A DNA stretch of 64,000 nt from an uncultured bacterium. GTDB taxonomy: Bacteria > Bacillota > Clostridia > Lachnospirales > Lachnospiraceae. A program made the translations under genes and the position numbers. How positions within the stretch are numbered: the first letter of the stretch is position 1; every line of letters begins with the position of its first letter. Shown here piece by piece: positions 19,836-28,597 of the stretch. Below the pieces are notes generated by a model. The model was not told where the DNA came from, did not search any database, and saw only the letters and a list, made by a program, of their open reading frames with translations. The stretch spans positions 71,176 to 135,175 of the forward strand of contig CAJMPJ010000003.1 in the NCBI GenBank assembly GCA_905215155.1, in the 5' to 3' direction.

Positions 19836-19956
19836 GGACCACCTCTTTCTACTTCCATAAGAAGCCGTAAATGATTTTTATTCAAAAGACATATATGGAA
19901 ATATTATACATCTATGTTCTCTCCCATGCAAGGGAGAAGGACATGAAACCTCTGCA

Positions 19957-21177
19957 TCAGACCTTCTGTTTATAATAAGTGAGGAAATCAGTAAGCTTCT
20001 CACAGGCGGTCTTTAACTGATTCAATTCCGGAAGATACACCACACGGAAATGATCCGGTCTTTCCCAATGGAAGCCGCCCCCGTGGGTCAGCAGGATCTT
20101 TTTATCCTTTAAAAAGTCCAGAACAAACTTTTCATCATCCAGAATATTGAATTTTTCCGTATCAATTTTCGGAAACATATAAAATGCTGCTTTGGGTTTT
20201 ACTACGGAGATTCCGGGGATCTCATTCAGTGCCCGGTATATGTATTCCCGCTGTTCATAGATTCTGCCGCCCGGCACCAGCAGCTGTTTCGTCTCCTCTC
20301 CCATCTCCAGTGCCATAGGGATCACAGACTGAGCCGGAACGTTGGAGCAAAGTCTCATGGAGGACAACAGATTGATTCCTTCCACATATCCCTTTGCAAA
20401 GGATTTATCCCCACAAAGGCTCATCCAACCGCACCGGTATCCTGCAATCAAATGGGATTTGGATAACCCGTTAAAGGTAACGGTTAAAAGATCCGGTGCC
20501 AAGGATGCGATGGATACATGTTCAAGGCCGTCAAGCACCAGTCTGTCATAGATCTCATCCGCAAAAATAATAAGACCGTACTGCCTGGCCATCTCAACGA
20601 TTTCTTCTAAAATTTCTCTGGGATATAAGGCTCCTGTGGGATTATTGGGGTTGATCACCACAATGCCTTTGGTACGCTCTGTAATCTTGCCTTTCATATC
20701 CTGGATATCCGGGTACCACTGCGCCTGTTCGTCACAGATATAATGGACGGCGGTTCCTCCTGCCAGAGTGACTGAAGCGGTCCATAAAGGATAATCGGGA
20801 GTGGGAACTAAGATCTCATCTCCCTGGTTTAAAAGTCCCTGCATGGATAACGTAATCAGCTCACTGACTCCGTTTCCCGTATACACATCGTCTGCAGTCA
20901 CCTGCTCAATCCCTTTCTTTTTATTGTATTCCACGATGGCCTTTCTGGCGGATAAAAGCCCTTTGGAATCGGAATAACCTTCTGTTGCTGACAGGTTATC
21001 ATTCATAATCCGTAACAGTTCTTCCGGCGCGCAAAATCCAAAGGGTGCCGGGTTTCCGATATTTAATTTTAAGATTTCAATGCCCTGGTCGATCATGCGG
21101 TTTGCTTCATCCATGACCGGTCCCCTGATGTCGTAGCACACATGATCCAGCTTTGCTGATTTTTCAAATTTTCTCAT
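19957..21177 (-). CDS. alaA: Alanine aminotransferase, AlaA type (class I PLP)
   Basis: Transfers an amino group between glutamate and pyruvate in alanine synthesis. The PLP lysine is K240 in NGLSKSHLIAGYRCGW. NPNNPTGALY (176-185) and the phosphate-binding ADEIYDRL (206-213) are intact. The opening residues (IRGPVMDEANRMIDQGIEIL) are characteristic of the AlaA subgroup. Length 406 is typical. AAGGAG precedes the ATG. It is expressed from a T-box leader whose likely specifier is an alanine codon, which supports the biosynthetic role. Confidence 0.9.
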   Translation of the reverse strand: MRKFEKSAKLDHVCYDIRGPVMDEANRMIDQGIEILKLNIGNPAPFGFCAPEELLRIMNDNLSATEGYSDSKGLLSARKAIVEYNKKKGIEQVTADDVYTGNGVSELITLSMQGLLNQGDEILVPTPDYPLWTASVTLAGGTAVHYICDEQAQWYPDIQDMKGKITERTKGIVVINPNNPTGALYPREILEEIVEMARQYGLIIFADEIYDRLVLDGLEHVSIASLAPDLLTVTFNGLSKSHLIAGYRCGWMSLCGDKSFAKGYVEGINLLSSMRLCSNVPAQSVIPMALEMGEETKQLLVPGGRIYEQREYIYRALNEIPGISVVKPKAAFYMFPKIDTEKFNILDDEKFVLDFLKDKKILLTHGGGFHWERPDHFRVVYLPELNQLKTACEKLTDFLTYYKQKV

Positions 21178-21220
21178 AAATTTTCTCCTTTTTTCCTAAA
21201 AATTAAATGTGTGAAAATAC

Positions 21221-21502
21221 AAAAAAGCCCTAAGCGTCGAAACGCTTAGGGCGAATATACAATCCGTGTTACCACCTAAATTCAGAGAAATCTCTGCACT
21301 CTCTACGGTACTGACATACCGTGTCCCTGTAACGTGGGAATACGTTGAAGCCTACTAAATCCTCTTCCCAGCCGGAAGAATCTTCGTTCGGTCCAAAGCT
21401 CCGAGACTGCTTCGATATCTTGGAATAAAGATTTTCACCAACCATCTTTTCTCTGAAATTCCGCGAATATGTACTATTTCTCTTCATTGCCTTTTCACTA
21501 TT
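21221..21502 (-). promoter_or_regulatory. T-box leader, probable tRNA-Ala sensor
   Basis: On the minus strand the leader contains AGTA and GGTTGGTGAAAATC elements of Stem I. The T-box sequence AGGTGGTAACACGG is at 21264-21277, and a terminator hairpin follows. In Stem I the sequence CGAAGCAGT places GCA (21408-21410) where the specifier normally sits, which would select tRNA-Ala. The TGGT of the T-box pairs with ACCA, matching an A discriminator base. When uncharged tRNA-Ala builds up, alaA should be transcribed. The specifier assignment is by eye, but the T-box itself is clear. Confidence 0.88.
21227..21252 (-). terminator. Regulated terminator of the T-box leader
   Basis: A perfect 11-base stem (21227-21237 with 21242-21252), loop CGAA, is followed on the minus strand by six T. 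It directly follows the T-box sequence and precedes alaA. Confidence 0.9.
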
Positions 21503-21508
21503 TCCGCA

Positions 21509-21537
21509 ATCATAGCACATACCCCAGAAAATGTCAA
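21509..21537 (-). promoter_or_regulatory. Sigma-A promoter of the T-box/alaA unit
   Basis: TTGACA (21532-21537) and TATGAT (21509-21514) on the minus strand, 17 bases apart, lie immediately upstream of the T-box leader. Confidence 0.85.
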
Positions 21538-21579
21538 CCATAATTCCCTGATCTTTTACAGCCTCTTTCTGCTTCTCCC

Positions 21580-22122
21580 TCAAACGATCCGGGTCAATGC
21601 TCCCGTAACAGAATCTATTACCAGTCCGAAGACCTTGATCTCTTCCGGTACCAGCGGGTGGTTTCGTATCAGCTCCACCGATTTGCGAATGGATAAATCC
21701 AGATCAAAAAAGCCTCCCAGCCAGGACTCAAAGTCAATACCGTAATACTTAATCAAATCAATATTCTTCTGGGTGACTCCCCGGGCTTTCATCTTCTTTA
21801 CCATGCTGTGACTGTCCGTACATCTGGCTCCGCAGTCAGTATGTCCAATGACCAGGATCTCCTCCACACCCAATTCATAAATTCCGATTAAAAGGCTTCT
21901 CATGGCGCTGCCAAAGGGATGGGAAATCACTCCTCCTGCATTTTTGATGAGCTTTGCATCCCCGTTCTTCAGTCCCAAGGCGGCAGGAAGCAATTCGGTC
22001 AGTCTGGTATCCATACAGGATACAATAGCCGTTTTCTTATTGGGATATTTGTTTGTGATATAATTTTCATACCCTTTATTTTTTACAAATTCCTTATTAA
22101 ACTGTAGTATTTCTTCCATCAT
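21580..22122 (-). CDS. Beta-class carbonic anhydrase
   Basis: Interconverts CO2 and bicarbonate in the cytoplasm. The zinc ligands are in SCMDTR (CxDxR, Cys about 36) and GHTDCG (HxxC, about 94-97), the full beta-class set. The 180-residue length matches the short type common in Firmicutes. AGGAGAG lies about 9 bases upstream. It ends about 40 bases before the alaA promoter on the same strand. No operon partner is visible. Confidence 0.93.
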   Translation of the reverse strand: MMEEILQFNKEFVKNKGYENYITNKYPNKKTAIVSCMDTRLTELLPAALGLKNGDAKLIKNAGGVISHPFGSAMRSLLIGIYELGVEEILVIGHTDCGARCTDSHSMVKKMKARGVTQKNIDLIKYYGIDFESWLGGFFDLDLSIRKSVELIRNHPLVPEEIKVFGLVIDSVTGALTRIV

Positions 22123-22164
22123 GATCGTTTTCTCTCCTGCTCATAAATTCAGCCGCTTCTTTGC

Positions 22165-23535
22165 TTATATGGACTCAGACGTCCGGTATATCCTCCATAT
22201 GACGCCGGTGTTGGGTATAAATACACTCGGATCTCCATCAATGTTATAGCCCATATCCACAATATACATGGATCCGTCCGGCCCAAAGAGCAGATGGATT
22301 GGTCTTTCAAACCCGCCTCCTCTGGAGATGGACGAAGGGAACCCATTTTTATTGATAGCAAAGGTGCTGACCGTCCGCGATTTCATATCAATTTTCGACA
22401 CTCTGTGACCTGCTCCTGTATAGGAAAAGCCTCCCCCCGTTCCTCCATCAATGGTGCTGCCAAATTCTGTCACATAAACGTCTCCGTAAGGACCAAAACC
22501 CGTATTGTAATTAAATTCAAACGCGGACAGCGTAGAATGGGGCGGAAACCTTACATAAGGCCTTGGCGGTATATTGGGCTGGTTTTTCAGTAAGAGGGTA
22601 GGCTGCATCCCTCCCACCGGCGTAAAACGGGGGGAATCCACAGTCTCTCCCCCCGAATAATCCGGCCAGCCATACCACAGGTCCGGTGTCACATAATAGA
22701 AATCTTCGCCTGCATTTTCTATGGGCCTGCTTCCCACCGGATTATATCCGTTGTTTACTGTATAGAGCTGGCCGCTGTTGTTAAATTTCAAAAAAGCGGG
22801 ATCACGGAATCCCCATGCCACCTGCTCCAGATTGGAGCCGTCCAAATTGGCCCTTAAAATGCTGCCGGAGGCCTTGATATATTTTTTCCTGATTTCATAT
22901 TCTATATTCGGAATTCCATAGGGAGAAAAGGCACCGGTAAACGCAGGGTCATCGGTCACTGCTTCTGTCAGAATGTTATCCGTCTGAAAATTCTGCCCGT
23001 AAAGCATGACATAATCTCCGGTATAATCGCATAACAATGGAGAAACCGTTACCCATTTATTATCATTTCCCACAACCCCGCTGTTGGTGACCGTCCCCTG
23101 TCCAAAATACAGTTTATTATCCGGAGAAAATGCGACCGGACTATTCACATGGTCCCCATTGCTTGGCAGACCCATGATAATATTCTGTCTTGTACCATCT
23201 TTGTATATCTTGGTAACAAATCCCCGGTGCGATACATAGAGGACACCATTTAAATAATTGATTCCCGATATGGGAGTAACAAAATCATCCGCAATGGTTT
23301 CAAACTGCCCATCCACGATTTTAATTATTTGGGGATCACCGGTTGCCAGACCGGAATCAGCAATAAAAATATTTCCATCTTCATCAAAAATCATGCTGGA
23401 GGGTGCATTCAAATTACTCATAAAGACTTCAATCCCATACCCTCTGACGATATAGATATCGGCTGGGTCCAAAAAACGTTCCAAAATAATCTCATCATCG
23501 TTACAGGTATGAATTCCATTTCTTCTTTGAAACAT
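22165..23535 (-). CDS. Sorbosone/glucose dehydrogenase-like beta-propeller protein
   Basis: Six-bladed propeller protein of the GSDH/PQQ-dependent sugar dehydrogenase superfamily. Blade motifs recur, such as LNAPSSMIFDEDGNIFIAD, NSPVAFSPDNKLYFGQGT and RPIHLLFGPDGSMYIVD. It has no signal peptide, unlike typical exported family members. The ATG at 23535 has AGGTG upstream; a GTG three codons earlier is weaker. At 456 residues it covers one full propeller. It may be a cytoplasmic or spore-layer lactonase or dehydrogenase. PQQ use is doubtful in a clostridium, and the real substrate is unknown. Neighbours on both sides are on separate transcripts. Confidence 0.72.
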   Translation of the reverse strand: MFQRRNGIHTCNDDEIILERFLDPADIYIVRGYGIEVFMSNLNAPSSMIFDEDGNIFIADSGLATGDPQIIKIVDGQFETIADDFVTPISGINYLNGVLYVSHRGFVTKIYKDGTRQNIIMGLPSNGDHVNSPVAFSPDNKLYFGQGTVTNSGVVGNDNKWVTVSPLLCDYTGDYVMLYGQNFQTDNILTEAVTDDPAFTGAFSPYGIPNIEYEIRKKYIKASGSILRANLDGSNLEQVAWGFRDPAFLKFNNSGQLYTVNNGYNPVGSRPIENAGEDFYYVTPDLWYGWPDYSGGETVDSPRFTPVGGMQPTLLLKNQPNIPPRPYVRFPPHSTLSAFEFNYNTGFGPYGDVYVTEFGSTIDGGTGGGFSYTGAGHRVSKIDMKSRTVSTFAINKNGFPSSISRGGGFERPIHLLFGPDGSMYIVDMGYNIDGDPSVFIPNTGVIWRIYRTSESI

Positions 23536-23595
23536 CCACTTCACCTGGAAATATTTTATTACATTATATTCGGAGCCCTATAAATTATACAATAC

Positions 23596-24546
23596 TTAAA
23601 ATAATATCAGATACTCCCCGTACCCTTCTTTTTCCATCTCATCCTTTGGAATAAACCGTAAAGAGGCACTGTTGATGCAGTAGCGGAGTCCGCCGCTTTC
23701 TTCCGGTCCATCTTCAAACACGTGGCCCAGATGGGAATCTCCATGTCTGCTTCTGACTTCTGTTCTATGTCTGCCCAGACTATGATCGGCAGCTTCTTTT
23801 ATAAGCTCCTTGCTGATGGGTCTTGAAAAGCTGGGCCAGCCACAGCCTGAATCAAATTTATCATAAGACATAAACAGCGGTTCTCCGGTGGTGATATCCA
23901 CATAAATTCCTTCACGGAATTCATCAAAATATTCATTTTTAAATGGCTGCTCCGTTGCGCTGTTCTGTGTGACTTCAAACTGTTCCTCCGTTAGGCTCTG
24001 CTTCAGTTCTTCCACCGTTTTCTTTGCGAATTTTCGGCTGATATCCACCGCTTCTTTGGCCTTTTCAAATTTATCCGCCCCAATATGGCAATAGCCGCCC
24101 GGGTTCTTGTCCAGATATTTCTGATGATATTCCTCTGCCTTATAATAATTTTTTAATGGGAGCCTTTCGATTGCAATGGTTTCCTTATACCGTTTTTGAA
24201 GTTCTTCAATGGATCGCTGGATCACCGGCGCATCCTGCTCATCCGTATAGTAAATGCCTGTCCGGTACTGGGAACCTACATCGCCGCCCTGACGGTTTAC
24301 GCTTACCGGATTGATCACGTCGTAATATAAATCCAGTAGATAGGGCAGGCTTATGACCGTGTCATCATATTCCACTTTCACGGTCTCCGCATGGCCGGTA
24401 TTATGACTGCAAACCTCCTCATAGGTTGGATGTTCAGTATTTCCGTTGGCATAACCCACCTCGGTTGCCACGATTCCAGGTATATTCTGCAGATACTTTT
24501 CCGTTCCCCAAAAGCATCCTCCTGCCAGATAAATTTCTTTTTTCAT
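23596..24546 (-). CDS. msrAB: Bifunctional methionine sulfoxide reductase MsrA-MsrB
   Basis: Repairs both S- and R-methionine sulfoxide. The MsrA domain (1-about 155) carries the catalytic C11 in GGCFWG. The MsrB domain (about 185-316) has [14 protein letters not shown] and the catalytic Cys in [10 protein letters not shown]. The two structural CxxC zinc pairs of many MsrB enzymes are absent, which is normal for one MsrB form. The ATG at 24546 is preceded by GAGAGGTGG. A cytoplasmic location is expected, as there is no leader. Confidence 0.95.
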   Translation of the reverse strand: MKKEIYLAGGCFWGTEKYLQNIPGIVATEVGYANGNTEHPTYEEVCSHNTGHAETVKVEYDDTVISLPYLLDLYYDVINPVSVNRQGGDVGSQYRTGIYYTDEQDAPVIQRSIEELQKRYKETIAIERLPLKNYYKAEEYHQKYLDKNPGGYCHIGADKFEKAKEAVDISRKFAKKTVEELKQSLTEEQFEVTQNSATEQPFKNEYFDEFREGIYVDITTGEPLFMSYDKFDSGCGWPSFSRPISKELIKEAADHSLGRHRTEVRSRHGDSHLGHVFEDGPEESGGLRYCINSASLRFIPKDEMEKEGYGEYLILF

Positions 24547-24746
24547 CGGAACCACCTCTCTATTATCCTTGTTTCCTTATTCTGTTTCCACAGGAGACTT
24601 TATGATCCGTTATCATATGCTCCCTGTTTCGATCATATCAGATGGACGCGTTGAAAACAAGCAGAATCTGCTTGTTTGATTCTTTGAATACTTCTGATGA
24701 TACAGGCATAAGATTCAGTAATTCAGTAATATCAGGAGTAATGTGC

Positions 24747-25631
24747 ATGATATCAACAGAAACGTATGTCCAGTGGTCTTTGCAGTACCACCTGTTCTGG
24801 CTCCGCATCTTGAAAGAGCACGCAATTTTTATTGAGGCTACCATGCCTCCTCCCGGCAAATCCCTTGCTCTTGCCGCAGATGCTTACAAACAGAACTATG
24901 ACCAGTTTTTAAAGACCGCTGTCAGCCTCTCAAACGGCGTCATCCCCTTTGATGTCATTAATTCAGGACAATATTATACCCAATATACGGAAGAGGCGGA
25001 ACGGCTGGCAGAACGCTACACCGGAATCAGGATCAATACCGATATCACCCTGTCGGAATATGACATTGAACCCCTTTCCGTTCCTTTTCGGGTAACAGGA
25101 ACTATGGAACAGGAGATTTCCCTGTTGAATCAGAATATTCTGTCCATGACAGACTCTTTTGTCCAGTTTCAGTCACAGCTTTTAAATAACCGTTCCTCCT
25201 GCGGCATCTTTACCATGATGTACACCGGAGATCTTCTTCACATTCTCCTGGAAGCAAAGAGATATCAGATGATTCTCTCCGCCCTGGAACAAAGAGACGA
25301 GAATGCCATTGAAAATTATAAGACATTCTGGACGCAAAACATGGCAGATCATGCCAAAGTCATGCGGGGACAGTTTGATCCTACGGAAAACGCATATTTT
25401 AACAGGGCAAACATGTTCGCCAATTTATTTGACACTCTTTCCCAGGAAGAAATGAATCCCGCCACATTTCCCTCCGATACGACCCTTCTAAAAGATACCA
25501 GCGACATCCGTGATTTTAAGGCGGATACCACCGAGGCCCTCATCAGCTGTAAGGTCCAGGCCATCATGCTGTCTCTTTATACGGATCACCTTTTGCGGGA
25601 GGCAAATCACTTTCTCTTCCTCCTGCAGTAA
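24747..25631 (+). CDS. DUF2935 protein
   Basis: Helical protein with two copies of a four-helix-like repeat (each about 130 residues), as in DUF2935. His and Glu recur on the helices: LQYHLFWLRILKEHAIFIE, and near the C-terminus YTDHLLREANHFL. These are potential metal or carboxylate sites. The start is ATG 24747 (295 residues), chosen for GGAG eight bases upstream; the frame is open for 35 codons before that. The family is common in spore-forming Firmicutes, but its function is unknown to me. It is convergent with the GMC oxidoreductase gene across a shared terminator. Confidence 0.75.
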   Translation: MISTETYVQWSLQYHLFWLRILKEHAIFIEATMPPPGKSLALAADAYKQNYDQFLKTAVSLSNGVIPFDVINSGQYYTQYTEEAERLAERYTGIRINTDITLSEYDIEPLSVPFRVTGTMEQEISLLNQNILSMTDSFVQFQSQLLNNRSSCGIFTMMYTGDLLHILLEAKRYQMILSALEQRDENAIENYKTFWTQNMADHAKVMRGQFDPTENAYFNRANMFANLFDTLSQEEMNPATFPSDTTLLKDTSDIRDFKADTTEALISCKVQAIMLSLYTDHLLREANHFLFLLQ

Positions 25632-25658
25632 TTAAATACAAGGATTTCCATACATAGT

Positions 25659-25688
25659 AAAAGACGTGAACTCAGATTCACGTCTTTT
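25659..25688. terminator. Bidirectional rho-independent terminator
   Basis: A 12-base perfect stem AAAAGACGTGAA (25659-25670) pairs with 25677-25688 around a 6-base loop, between two convergent genes; T runs occur on both strands. Confidence 0.85.
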
Positions 25689-25701
25689 TGCAGTTCCTTC
25701 C

Positions 25702-27432
25702 TTATGAAGTTTCTGTAGTACCAGCAAAATATTTTGCGGCGATCTTTTCAGCCGTTCTTGTCGCCAGAGCCTGATTGGTGAGGGTGGGATTAGGACCTCC
25801 CAGTGCATTGCACAATACGCTGTTGTCCGCAATATACAGCCGTTTGACCTGCTTTGCCTCACAGTCCGTATCCGTCACATATCCAATGCGCATGGTGCTC
25901 ATGATATGGGCACACACATCCGGCGGCCAATTGGCACGGGAAACCGTTTTGGCTCCTGCACTTTTTAATATTTCACAGGCAATACCAACCAGCTGATCCC
26001 GTTTTGCTATGTCATTTTCACTTAACTGATAAGAAATCACCGGAATAAAGCCATTCTCATCTTTCCGGACCGGATCCAGGCTCACGCTGTTGGTCTGCCT
26101 TACTTCGTCATCCCCAAAGACCACGATACTCAGTGTCCTTGGATAGTCCTTCATAAATTCCTTTAACAGTTCTCCTGCAACGATGCCTTCTCTGTCCCAC
26201 GGGTCATCCGGACCGGTCTGGTTCTGAAAATAATAGCCCTTCTGACTGGTTCCATAGATCATGGTAGAATTGATTCCGGGACTGGTTCCAAATGGTTCAA
26301 AGGCACCAAGCCCCGGATAATCAAACCTGGCTGCTGAATTCTGTCCAACAAAGGGCTTTATATCCGACATCCCAAGCACATTCATCAACTGGTCTTCTTC
26401 AAAAATACCGGAAACACAGTCGATCATATGGGTCGTAAGTCCCTTCCCCACCCACTCATTTTCAGGCAGGCCGGAATTCAGCCACAACCTCGGGGACTCA
26501 ATGGAACCGGCGGACAAAACAATTACCTTTGCCTTTAATTCACGGATTTCTTCCGTCCATGTATTTCTTACGGTCACGCTTTGGGCGTACACGCCCTGCC
26601 CGCTGTCCTCAGCGGTATTGATTTTAATCACAAAGGAATTCGGCATAACTTCCACATTGCCGGTCCTGAGGGCAAGTGGTATGTAGCTGACCAGGGTGGA
26701 CCGCTTGGCTACGGTATCCACGCTTGGTCCGATGCAGCACCCGTTGACACAGTGTCCTCTTAACGTACAGCCCACAGACTGATTGTTCTGTATGTCAAAA
26801 TCCGGACTGTTAAGCATGGGATTGACCTGCAAAATCGCATTGGGCTGGGGCCTGTAACCAGGTTCTGTAACCTCCTTGGTTTCAATGCGTTTCCACCCCA
26901 TCTTCCTGGCTCCGTAATAGAATAGATCTTCCTTGGCCGTACCGGTTGCCTCATGTACCGGAAGGGTATTCTCCACTTTTTCATAATATGGGATCATTTC
27001 TTCATAGGAAATGGGCCAGTCTCTTTCAAATGTTTCCGGGTATGCCCGGGGGGAATTGGCAAAATAAAGAAGCGTAGACCCTCCCACTCCGGCACTTTGC
27101 CAGGTAAATCCGCCTTTTGGTATGACCCTGACCCATGGACTGGTATCTCTGTCTGCTTTCCCCCACCGGAATTTTCCGGTGATCGTATCGTTCATATCAT
27201 CTTCCAGATCCGTAAAAGTAGCCTTCAACAGATTAATATCAAGATCTGTTACGCTATTGCTGCTCTCTGCCCCGGCTTCCTCATTTGGTCTCGGCCATTT
27301 AGAGTTGCCGTACCAGGCTCCGGCATCAAGGACAAGTACCTTGATGCCTTTTTCTCCCAGTTCCTTGGCGACAACAGCGCCACCGCCTCCTGCACCGATT
27401 ACGATTACATCTGCATCATATCCGTTATCCAT
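25702..27432 (-). CDS. GMC-family FAD oxidoreductase
   Basis: FAD-dependent alcohol or sugar oxidoreductase of the glucose-methanol-choline family. The FAD loop is VIVIGAGGGGAVVAKELG (about residues 11-28). SAGVGGSTLLYF and VVLSAGSIESPRLWL are GMC signatures. The C-terminal block has NALGGPNPTLTNQALATRTAE. Length 576 is typical. There is no Tat leader. The start ATG at 27432 follows GGAGGAAAAC. It lies 30 bases downstream of a gluconate-dehydrogenase-subunit-3-like gene, so the two probably form a complex like the large and small subunits of membrane gluconate or fructose dehydrogenases, but without the cytochrome subunit. Substrate and electron acceptor are unknown. Confidence 0.85.
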   Translation of the reverse strand: MDNGYDADVIVIGAGGGGAVVAKELGEKGIKVLVLDAGAWYGNSKWPRPNEEAGAESSNSVTDLDINLLKATFTDLEDDMNDTITGKFRWGKADRDTSPWVRVIPKGGFTWQSAGVGGSTLLYFANSPRAYPETFERDWPISYEEMIPYYEKVENTLPVHEATGTAKEDLFYYGARKMGWKRIETKEVTEPGYRPQPNAILQVNPMLNSPDFDIQNNQSVGCTLRGHCVNGCCIGPSVDTVAKRSTLVSYIPLALRTGNVEVMPNSFVIKINTAEDSGQGVYAQSVTVRNTWTEEIRELKAKVIVLSAGSIESPRLWLNSGLPENEWVGKGLTTHMIDCVSGIFEEDQLMNVLGMSDIKPFVGQNSAARFDYPGLGAFEPFGTSPGINSTMIYGTSQKGYYFQNQTGPDDPWDREGIVAGELLKEFMKDYPRTLSIVVFGDDEVRQTNSVSLDPVRKDENGFIPVISYQLSENDIAKRDQLVGIACEILKSAGAKTVSRANWPPDVCAHIMSTMRIGYVTDTDCEAKQVKRLYIADNSVLCNALGGPNPTLTNQALATRTAEKIAAKYFAGTTETS

Positions 27433-27462
27433 GTTTTCCTCCAATTCATCATTTCTCTTCGC

Positions 27463-28077
27463 CTATGAAGTGTAGTTATAAGACCGTGCCACCCGATAGC
27501 CCAACGAAGGTCCGGGATAGCCCACTTGCTCCCAGCTGCCCGGAAAATATTGAAGTACCCGTTCATTGGGAGGCAGGTCCCTGGTTGAACCATAGCCCCA
27601 CCATTCGGAATAGTACCCCATCATAACGATCCGGTTCATGGTCGGAAAAACAGGAACGATTTCATCAAGCCCTATATCCTCCTGCACCGGAAAATAGTTG
27701 ACTGCATCCGGGCCCAGCAACATGGCCATTGCCTCAAAGCGCTCATCCGGAGTCAGCCTTAAAAAATATTTTCCATCGGCAGAAGCATCTTCACTCCTCT
27801 CATCCTCTTTGTCATACAGATACTGCTTTGCTGCGGCATTTAATAATTCCGCTCCGGTCAGGGTCATGGGAGTGTATAAACTGTCCAGGGACATGACCAG
27901 AAAATCCTCAGTACTAAAATCCAATGCTCCGTAATACTGAATGGCTCCGTACATTTCTGCCAGGACTTCGGACCTGGGGATTAAGGTATCCACAAAAGCT
28001 TTGAACGTATCCATTACATATCCGTTTTCATCGTTCTCCAGTACACTGATGTCTGAAACGTGATTTGTCCTATCCAA
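27463..28077 (-). CDS. Gluconate 2-dehydrogenase subunit 3-like protein
   Basis: Probable small partner of the GMC enzyme. The segment FKAFVDTLIPRSE resembles the conserved TLIP opening of the subunit 3 family. The C-terminal part (GYYSEWWGYG and SWEQVGYPGPSLGYR) resembles the family's tail, where aromatic and Pro-Gly residues contact the large subunit. The only start with a good site is TTG at 28077 (AGGTGG upstream); the next ATG, 21 codons in, has none. It has no Tat signal, although the family usually has one. Translation is probably coupled with the GMC gene downstream. Confidence 0.65.
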   Translation of the reverse strand: MDRTNHVSDISVLENDENGYVMDTFKAFVDTLIPRSEVLAEMYGAIQYYGALDFSTEDFLVMSLDSLYTPMTLTGAELLNAAAKQYLYDKEDERSEDASADGKYFLRLTPDERFEAMAMLLGPDAVNYFPVQEDIGLDEIVPVFPTMNRIVMMGYYSEWWGYGSTRDLPPNERVLQYFPGSWEQVGYPGPSLGYRVARSYNYTS

Positions 28078-28284
28078 TCAACCACCTGCTCTTATTTGAT
28101 TCTATTTTTCATATTATCCTATGACAGCCAGCCCCAATCTAGCACCTGCAAATATCATAAAATCAGAGACATTGGCTAAAATAATATTGACGAATCTAAA
28201 TTCATACATTATAATGTTCCATTAATCAAGCAGCTTCCATTGGCAGGAAATCACCTGCCATCAACAACATAAGGAGGATATCCG

Positions 28285-28557
28285 ATGAACTTTACCTATA
28301 ATCCAAACCAGATCGCATATTATCATTCTGACAACAATCTTCTGGCCGAAGTGACTTTCCCGGACGTGGATGAGACTACCGTTGACATTAACCACACCTT
28401 TGTGGATGACGCGTTAAGAGGTCAGGGAGTGGCCGGAAAACTTATGGAAGCCTTAGCCCTCCATCTGCGGTCCCAGGGGAAAAAGGCCATACTTACCTGC
28501 CCCTACGCGGTCAGCTGGTTTGAAAAACATCCCGAATATCAGGACATAATAAAATAG
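28285..28557 (+). CDS. YjdJ-type small GNAT acetyltransferase
   Basis: A 90-residue Gcn5-related N-acetyltransferase of the compact YjdJ/Acetyltransf_CG type. It has the acetyl-CoA loop ALRGQGVAGKLMEALA (about 45-60) and the terminal CPYAVSWFEKHPEY. These proteins lack the N-terminal strands of full GNATs. AAGGAGG precedes the ATG. The stop codon lies inside its own terminator hairpin. The substrate is unknown. Confidence 0.85.
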   Translation: MNFTYNPNQIAYYHSDNNLLAEVTFPDVDETTVDINHTFVDDALRGQGVAGKLMEALALHLRSQGKKAILTCPYAVSWFEKHPEYQDIIK

Positions 28558-28576
28558 CCTCTTGCGAGGCTATTTT
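28551..28576 (+). terminator. Terminator overlapping the GNAT stop codon
   Basis: An 11-base stem AAAATAGCCTC (28551-28561) pairs with 28566-28576 around TTGC. It includes the TAG stop of the upstream gene and may also serve the convergent gene. Confidence 0.8.
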
Positions 28577-28597
28577 AAATTGGAGCTGTTTTTATCA

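Noticed and set aside
21269..21583. 104-residue minus-strand open frame before alaA
   Set aside because: It lies within the T-box leader and its promoter.
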